A stretch of 64,000 nt of DNA from an uncultured Pseudoteredinibacter sp. (GTDB taxonomy: Bacteria; Pseudomonadota; Gammaproteobacteria; Pseudomonadales; Cellvibrionaceae), in contig NZ_CANMSS010000012.1 of NCBI RefSeq assembly GCF_947500695.1, positions 1 to 64,000 on the forward strand. The letters are read 5' to 3'. Under the pieces are notes generated by a model, which was not told the DNA's origin, searched no databases, and saw only the letters and a list, made by a program, of their open reading frames with translations. A program made the position numbers and the translations under genes. How positions within the stretch are numbered: the first letter of the stretch is position 1; every line of letters begins with the position of its first letter. This document shows positions 59,317 to 64,000 of the stretch, piece after piece.

Positions 59317-61443
59317 TTAAGACGCTTGCTCGGCGTCGTACTGCTTAAAGCTTTTTCCTTCGCTCGCTAAACGCTTGAGCAATGGAGAAACCTGGAACCA
59401 CGTTTGGCCATAATTGCCCAGCTGTGTTTGATACTTCTCTAGCGCGGCAACCACGGTATCTAAGCCGATTTCATCAGCATACTGCATTGGGCCGCCACGA
59501 TAAACGGGGAAACCATAGCCGTTGCAGTAGATTACATCGATATCACTGGCGCGATAGGCGATGCCTTCATCAAGGATTTGGGCGCCTTCATTGATGAGTG
59601 GGAATAAGCAGCGCTCTAAAATTTCTTGATCACTAATCTCGCGTTGCTCAACGCCATGTTGCTCGGCCAGAGCTTTGGCTATGCTAGTAACTTCTGGATT
59701 GCTCTGCTTATCTCGGCCCTCATAAATGTAAAAGCCTTTGCCGGTCTTTTGACCGTAATTACCTTGATCATAGAGTGCATCACAAACAGCGGTGTAACTA
59801 TCGTCGCGGCCGTAGAACATATCGCGATTGCCTTGACGGGTTAGATAGCCAACATCGATGCCAGCAAGATCAATCATGGATGGTAAGCCCATCGCCAAGC
59901 CCCAGTTATACAGAACTTTATCGATCTGCTCTGGGCTGGCGCCTTCCATTACTAAGCGTGACGCTTCACGTCCATAAGGCTCTAGTCCACGGTTACCAAT
60001 AAAGCCCCAGCAAACACCAGCGACAACAGGCATCTTGCGAATTACCTGAGCCATTTTAATGGTTGTCATTAGTACATCGTTGGCGGTTTTGGCGCCGCGA
60101 ACGATCTCTAATAAACGCATAACATTAGCGGGACTGAAAAAGTGCAGGCCAATAACATCTGCAGGTCGCGAAGTGCTGGCGGCAATTTCATCGACATCCA
60201 AAGTCGATGTGTTAGTTGCTAAAATAGCGCCTGGTTTACAGGTTTTATCCAGCGTTGCGAAGACTTGCTTTTTGATGTCCATGTTTTCAAAGACTGCTTC
60301 GATAACAATATCCACTTCGGCCAGATCAGCATAATCCAAGCTGCCCTGAATTAGATCCACTCGCTCGTCAACTTGAGCTTCAGTTAAGCGACCTTTTTTA
60401 GCGCTGATTTCGTAGTTCTTACGAATCACCCCTAGTCCGCGCTCAAGCGCATCTTCTTTAACTTCTAGTAAGGTGACAGGAATACCGACATTGGCAAAGT
60501 TCATGGCGATGCCGCCACCCATGGTTCCGGCACCGATAATGCCTACGGTTTTAATTGGGCGCAGCGGGGTTTTAGGATCGACGCCAGGAATCTTAGTGGC
60601 GGCGCGTTCGGCAAAAAAGATATGCTGCTGGGCGCGGGCATGAGGGGTTTGCATGCAGCTTTCAAACAGCTCTGTCTCTTTAGCTAGGCCTTCGGCAAGT
60701 GGTAATTCACAAGCCACTTCGATGCATTGGATATTCATTTCCGGCGCATAAAAACCGCGAGTTTTGCGTGCAATTGATTTTCTAAATTCTGCGAAAAACT
60801 CCGCGCCTGGGTTTTCAACTGTTAAATCAGCACAGCTTTTACAAGGCGCTTTTTGCGCGGTTAGCTCTTTGGCGTAATCGATGGCGGCCGCAACAAAATC
60901 TTTCGCTTCACCATCAAAGATTCTATCGATAGCGCCGGCTTCCATCAGTTTGCTTGCGGAAACTGGAGCCCCGCTAGTTACCATCTTGGTAGCCATTTCG
61001 GCGCCGATTAAGCGAGGTAGGCGTTGAGTGCCGCCTGCACCTGGAAGAATACCAATGTTCACTTCGGGCAAACCACATTTAGCGCTTGGCAAGGCGATAC
61101 GGTAATCACAAGCTAGGGCCAATTCAAAGCCGCCACCCAAGGCCATACCATTAACCGCAGCCACTATAGGTTTAGGGCTATTTTCTAACTCAACTAATAG
61201 GCCAGGGAGCATGGGTTCGGTATTAAATCCACCCGCTGCAAATTCAGCGATATCAGCGCCGCCACAAAATAGCTTTCCTGACGAAGCGATAACAATCGCA
61301 TCAATGTCCGAATTGCTTATTGCTGTCGCATAGGCTGCTTTAATTGCGGAGCGTAGATCTTTACCGAGACCATTAACCGGTGGGGAGTTTAATGTGATTA
61401 GCGCAATATTATCTTGCTGGCTATAGAGTGCCGCTGAGCTCAT
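59317..61443 (-). CDS. Bifunctional enoyl-CoA hydratase / 3-hydroxyacyl-CoA dehydrogenase
   Basis: 708 residues from ATG 61443, with AAGGAAAC upstream. N-terminal crotonase domain (about 1-190) with GKLFCGGADIAEFA, NGMALGGGFELALACDYRIA and PEVNIGILPGAGGTQRLPRL (both catalytic Glu positions are present). Then an NAD-binding domain, GAGTMGGGIAMNFANVGIPVTLLE, and the C-terminal 3HCDH domain with two repeats (FIGNRGLEPYGREA and GYGFPVYRGGPMQYAD). This is FadJ-like, without the FadB N-terminal isomerase features being clear. Confidence 0.92.
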   Translation of the reverse strand: MSSAALYSQQDNIALITLNSPPVNGLGKDLRSAIKAAYATAISNSDIDAIVIASSGKLFCGGADIAEFAAGGFNTEPMLPGLLVELENSPKPIVAAVNGMALGGGFELALACDYRIALPSAKCGLPEVNIGILPGAGGTQRLPRLIGAEMATKMVTSGAPVSASKLMEAGAIDRIFDGEAKDFVAAAIDYAKELTAQKAPCKSCADLTVENPGAEFFAEFRKSIARKTRGFYAPEMNIQCIEVACELPLAEGLAKETELFESCMQTPHARAQQHIFFAERAATKIPGVDPKTPLRPIKTVGIIGAGTMGGGIAMNFANVGIPVTLLEVKEDALERGLGVIRKNYEISAKKGRLTEAQVDERVDLIQGSLDYADLAEVDIVIEAVFENMDIKKQVFATLDKTCKPGAILATNTSTLDVDEIAASTSRPADVIGLHFFSPANVMRLLEIVRGAKTANDVLMTTIKMAQVIRKMPVVAGVCWGFIGNRGLEPYGREASRLVMEGASPEQIDKVLYNWGLAMGLPSMIDLAGIDVGYLTRQGNRDMFYGRDDSYTAVCDALYDQGNYGQKTGKGFYIYEGRDKQSNPEVTSIAKALAEQHGVEQREISDQEILERCLFPLINEGAQILDEGIAYRASDIDVIYCNGYGFPVYRGGPMQYADEIGLDTVVAALEKYQTQLGNYGQTWFQVSPLLKRLASEGKSFKQYDAEQAS

Positions 61444-61489
61444 GGTGTTTCCTTGTAATCTATATGAAAACAAAAAGGGTAAAGCAAAA

Positions 61490-61509
61490 GGGCAGCCTTG
61501 CGGCTGCCC
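61490..61509 (-). terminator. Hairpin between the dehydrogenase and hydratase genes
   Basis: GGGCAGCC and GGCTGCCC pair around TTGC; on the minus strand a T-rich stretch follows before the start at 61443. It may limit read-through from the acyl-CoA dehydrogenase gene. Confidence 0.6.
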
Positions 61510-61529
61510 AACTTCTTATACCTTATTTA

Positions 61530-63338
61530 TTAAAACCAAGCGTCTTGCATGGCTAAACAAGTATCGTCTTGGCTTTGCAGTAGCTTGGCTTGGTAATCAA
61601 TTTCTGGCAGTTCCCACTGAATGTAGTACTGGGCGGCTTGCAGCTTGCCACGATAAAAATTCTCTTCGTCCTGGTGAAGATCTGTTGCCAGCGCCTTAAC
61701 CGCAATAATGGCTTGCTTCAGCCAAATCCAACTTACCAAAACACGACCAAACATATCGAGGTAAACCGTGGCATTCGCCATGCCCAAATCAACTTCGCCT
61801 TTGCCTAAGGTACCGAGCAAACTCATGGTGGTTTGATCCAAGCTCGCTAGCGCGGCTTCGATAGACTTGGCCCAAGCTGAAGTTTCTTCGATTGTCTTAG
61901 CTTCTTCGGTACTGGCAAGAATTTCATCTTTTAAGGCTTGATAACCTGCTAGGCCATTCATTGGTACCTTGCGGCCTAGTAGATCCAAACCGTGAATACC
62001 TTCGGCACCTTCATGAATTGGATTCAAGCGGTTGTCGCGGTAGTACTGTTCAACAGGGTATTCGCGAATATAACCAGAACCGCCCAATATCTGAATGGCA
62101 TGCTCGTTAGCACGTAGGCCATATTTTGATGGGAAGGATTTCACCATTGGGGTGATTAAATCCAGTAAGGTGAAGGCTTGCTTACGCTCCTCTTCAGTCG
62201 TTGCAGTATTTGAATCTTCAAAAAGCTGACTCGCGTAAAAGCACAATGCCATCGAGCCCTCGACATAAGCTTTTTGTGCCAGCAACATACGACGTACATC
62301 GGCATGCTCAACAATATTGACCTGCTTTGACGTCGGATCTTTTTGCGAGGGCAGTCGACCCTGTGGGCGATTACGCGCATAATCCAACGAGTAGTTATAA
62401 CCTTGGTAGCCCAACACGGCAGCGCCCAAGCCAACACCAATGCGTGCTTCGTTCATCATTTGGAACATATAGGCCAAGCCTTTGTGTGCTTCTCCTACTA
62501 GATAGCCAACAGCGCCATCTTTTTCGCCAAAACTTAGAACGGTAGAGGTGGTATTACGGTAACCCATTTTGTGCAACAAACCCGCCAGTGCTACGTCATT
62601 GCGCTCGCCTACGCTGCCGTCTTCGTTAAGCAAGAACTTAGGGCAGATAAATAGTGAGATGCCTTTGGTGCCTGCTGGTGCGCCTTCGATTTTAGCCAAG
62701 ACCATATGGACAATGTTTTCAGTTAGGTTGTGATCACCTGCTGAAATAAACATCTTTTGACCAAAGATGCGGTAAGTGCCGTCGTCTTGTGGCTTCGCTG
62801 TGGTTTTAATATCGGCTAGGGCTGAACCTTGGCCTGGCTCGGTTAATGCCATGGTGCCGGAAAAACGCCCGTCCATCATCGGTGGCAGATATTTGGCTTT
62901 TTGAGCCTCATCACCAAAGCTATGAATCAGGTTGGCTGAGCCTAAAGTAAGGAAGGGGTAGCCGGTAGATGAAATATTAGCGGAAGAGATATAGGACATG
63001 GCTGCGCGCAGAATGATTTCTGGCATCTGCATGCCGCCTTCTTCAAAATCGTAATGGGCGGCGAGGAAGCCTGCCTCTGCGAAGGCATCCCAAGCTTCCT
63101 GAGTCTCTGGAATTAGGTGTACGTTTTCGCCGTCAAAGGTCGGCTCGTTGGCATCACCTTTGGCATTGTGGTTGGCGAAGTACTTTTCGGCGATGGTTTT
63201 GGCGGTTGCCAAGGTGGCATCAAACACCTCGCGCGAATGTTCTTGGTAGCGTGGACGCTCTAGCAGGGCTTCACTGTTTAAGAACTCATAAAGTAGGAAT
63301 TCAATATCGCGGTCGTTTAGTAGCGGTGTCTGTGACAT
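61530..63338 (-). CDS. Acyl-CoA dehydrogenase, long (about 600 residues) type
   Basis: A 602-residue protein with an extended N-terminal helix and a C-terminal extension relative to the 380-residue standard. Conserved motifs: TMALTEPGQGSALADIKTTA (FAD/substrate region), NEARIGVGLGAAVLGYQGYNYSLDYARNR, and GSGYIREYPVEQYYRDNRLNPIHEGAEGIHGLDLLGRK (with the Glu-Gly of the catalytic-base loop). It resembles the DmdC/FadE5-like group acting on medium-chain or sulfur-linked acyl-CoAs. The probable first oxidation step of the cluster. Confidence 0.9.
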   Translation of the reverse strand: MSQTPLLNDRDIEFLLYEFLNSEALLERPRYQEHSREVFDATLATAKTIAEKYFANHNAKGDANEPTFDGENVHLIPETQEAWDAFAEAGFLAAHYDFEEGGMQMPEIILRAAMSYISSANISSTGYPFLTLGSANLIHSFGDEAQKAKYLPPMMDGRFSGTMALTEPGQGSALADIKTTAKPQDDGTYRIFGQKMFISAGDHNLTENIVHMVLAKIEGAPAGTKGISLFICPKFLLNEDGSVGERNDVALAGLLHKMGYRNTTSTVLSFGEKDGAVGYLVGEAHKGLAYMFQMMNEARIGVGLGAAVLGYQGYNYSLDYARNRPQGRLPSQKDPTSKQVNIVEHADVRRMLLAQKAYVEGSMALCFYASQLFEDSNTATTEEERKQAFTLLDLITPMVKSFPSKYGLRANEHAIQILGGSGYIREYPVEQYYRDNRLNPIHEGAEGIHGLDLLGRKVPMNGLAGYQALKDEILASTEEAKTIEETSAWAKSIEAALASLDQTTMSLLGTLGKGEVDLGMANATVYLDMFGRVLVSWIWLKQAIIAVKALATDLHQDEENFYRGKLQAAQYYIQWELPEIDYQAKLLQSQDDTCLAMQDAWF

Positions 63339-63707
63339 GGTAGCTTCTCGTGATTATCGCTATTGGAGCTTTTTGGGGTCTACTTTCCTACCTGCACTAA
63401 AGTAGGGGTATACCCCTATTTTCACTAAAAGGTCAGAGCAAATCAAGTGTTGTAAGGGTGGGGGAGTCTATTGAGGCCGAGTTGCTTATGAGATCTCACT
63501 AGTCGGACCGACTTTTATGGGTACGAGGAGCTTTGCTGGGGACGCAAAAAGCGGCATCCGTGCCAGCTCGGCTCCTCTTGGATTCGCACCATCCAGGTGC
63601 TCAGCTTTCAGCCAAGCCCAAAATCTCTCCAAGAGATTTGGTCAAGTCGGAGACGCCCCTGCAAAGCTCCTCGTACCCATAAAACTCTGCATTTGGGGTT
63701 TTAAGGG
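63339..63707. other. Intergenic region with a multi-hairpin inverted-repeat element
   Basis: About 370 bases between the acyl-CoA dehydrogenase gene and the SDR gene at the edge; mostly taken up by the inverted-repeat element at 63513-63684. Nothing else recognised. Confidence 0.5.
63513..63684. repeat. 172-bp palindromic element with inner hairpins
   Basis: The ends (63513-63536 and 63661-63684) are perfect 24-base inverted repeats beginning TTTTATGGGTACGAGGAG. Inside are GGCA-TCCG-TGCC (63553-63564), GCACC-ATCCA-GGTGC (63586-63600) and AAATCTCT-CCA-AGAGATTT (63621-63639). The layout suggests a cloverleaf-like fold in single-stranded form. No open frame makes sense. Confidence 0.75.
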
Positions 63708-64000
63708 TTATGCAATCAGAGTCGTGCCGCCATCAACTGGGATAATCTGCCCAGTAATAAACCCTCCGGCTTTACTGGCTAACATGATGGCTACGCCCGC
63801 GATATCGCTGGCTTCACCCCAGCGGTGCATTGGTATTACGGCGCATTCGGCTTCGAAGGCCTCTTTATCGGTACTCAAAAACTCAGTCAGCTTAGAATAG
63901 AAGCGACCGGGTGCGATAGCGTTAACACGAATGTGGCTCTCGGCCAGCTCTTTACCCAAAACGCGAGTAAGCTGATGCACAGCAGATTTACTGACCGCAT
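63708..64000 (-). CDS. Short-chain dehydrogenase/reductase, C-terminal part (cut by window end)
   Basis: The frame is open to the edge. The visible C-terminal part reads AVSKSAVHQLTRVLGKELA with the catalytic Lys of the YxxxK motif, IRVNAIAPGRFYSKLTEF and the end GGFITGQIIPVDGGTTLIA. These are typical SDR features. The start lies beyond the window. Its partner in the degradation cluster is the SDR at 57068; both probably reduce or oxidise hydroxyacyl intermediates. Confidence 0.85.
   Translation of the reverse strand, partial: AVSKSAVHQLTRVLGKELAESHIRVNAIAPGRFYSKLTEFLSTDKEAFEAECAVIPMHRWGEASDIAGVAIMLASKAGGFITGQIIPVDGGTTLIA

Noticed and set aside
63517..63900. A 127-residue plus-strand frame at the right end
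   Set aside because: It runs through the palindromic element and antisense to the SDR gene.

Overview
The window looks like chromosomal DNA of a marine or halotolerant gammaproteobacterium. Reasons: a queA-tgt-secD-secF block, an NhaD-type Na+/H+ antiporter, UrcA-family proteins, a MipA/OmpV barrel, a large beta-oxidation gene set and a sedentary-type integron cassette array. The style fits Cellvibrionales/Spongiibacteraceae-like lineages, but no sequence search was possible and this placement is an inference.

Region 1 (1-7790) is the distal end of a chromosomal integron. About a dozen short plus-strand gene cassettes are each closed by an attC site that opens with a TAAC core and ends with GCGTTA. 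The integrase and attI are not in the window and should lie to the left. Most cassette proteins are small and unknown, but one cassette (4725-6319) carries two overlapping genes: a class III nucleotide cyclase with intact metal and transition-state residues, and a small membrane protein resembling the Pycsar effector PycTM. That is a complete candidate Pycsar anti-phage system packed into a single cassette. Two further cassettes have HEPN-like features. The array ends at a half attC (about 7778-7790).

Region 2 (7800-14230) holds small secreted, membrane and regulatory genes. Two of them (a DoxX-like membrane protein and an XRE-HTH/membrane regulator) are preceded by very similar arrays of CTGTCGT direct repeats with an 11-bp period, which resemble a Pho box. 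Region 3 (14257-22228) has a crotonase and CaiB-type CoA-transferase divergent from a TetR regulator, a pair of urcA paralogues, a MocR-type regulator with four GGTACAG boxes, and ccoG. Region 4 (22262-31118) is a tightly coupled operon: outer-membrane factor, adaptor, RND pump, response regulator and histidine kinase, followed by a MipA/OmpV protein. Region 5 (31139-40821) has a serine hydrolase, nhaD, tRNA-Leu(CAA), a pair of REP-like palindromes, and a Fur-box-centred iron/flavin cluster: TonB receptor, outer-membrane barrel, Tat-exported FMN-binding protein, ApbE and a cytochrome b-like membrane protein.

Region 6 (40918-46442) is queA-tgt-secD-secF, with yajC missing from its usual place. 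Region 7 (46514-54062) has assorted genes, including a gluzincin-like peptidase, a chemoreceptor and a MOSC gene split by a 264-bp non-autonomous element with TA target duplication. Region 8 (54070-64000, all minus strand) is a fatty-acid or related acyl-CoA degradation cluster: GST-like protein, acyl-CoA synthetase, SDR, thiolase, bifunctional hydratase/3-hydroxyacyl-CoA dehydrogenase, acyl-CoA dehydrogenase, and a second SDR cut by the window edge. A 172-bp multi-hairpin inverted-repeat element lies between the last two genes.
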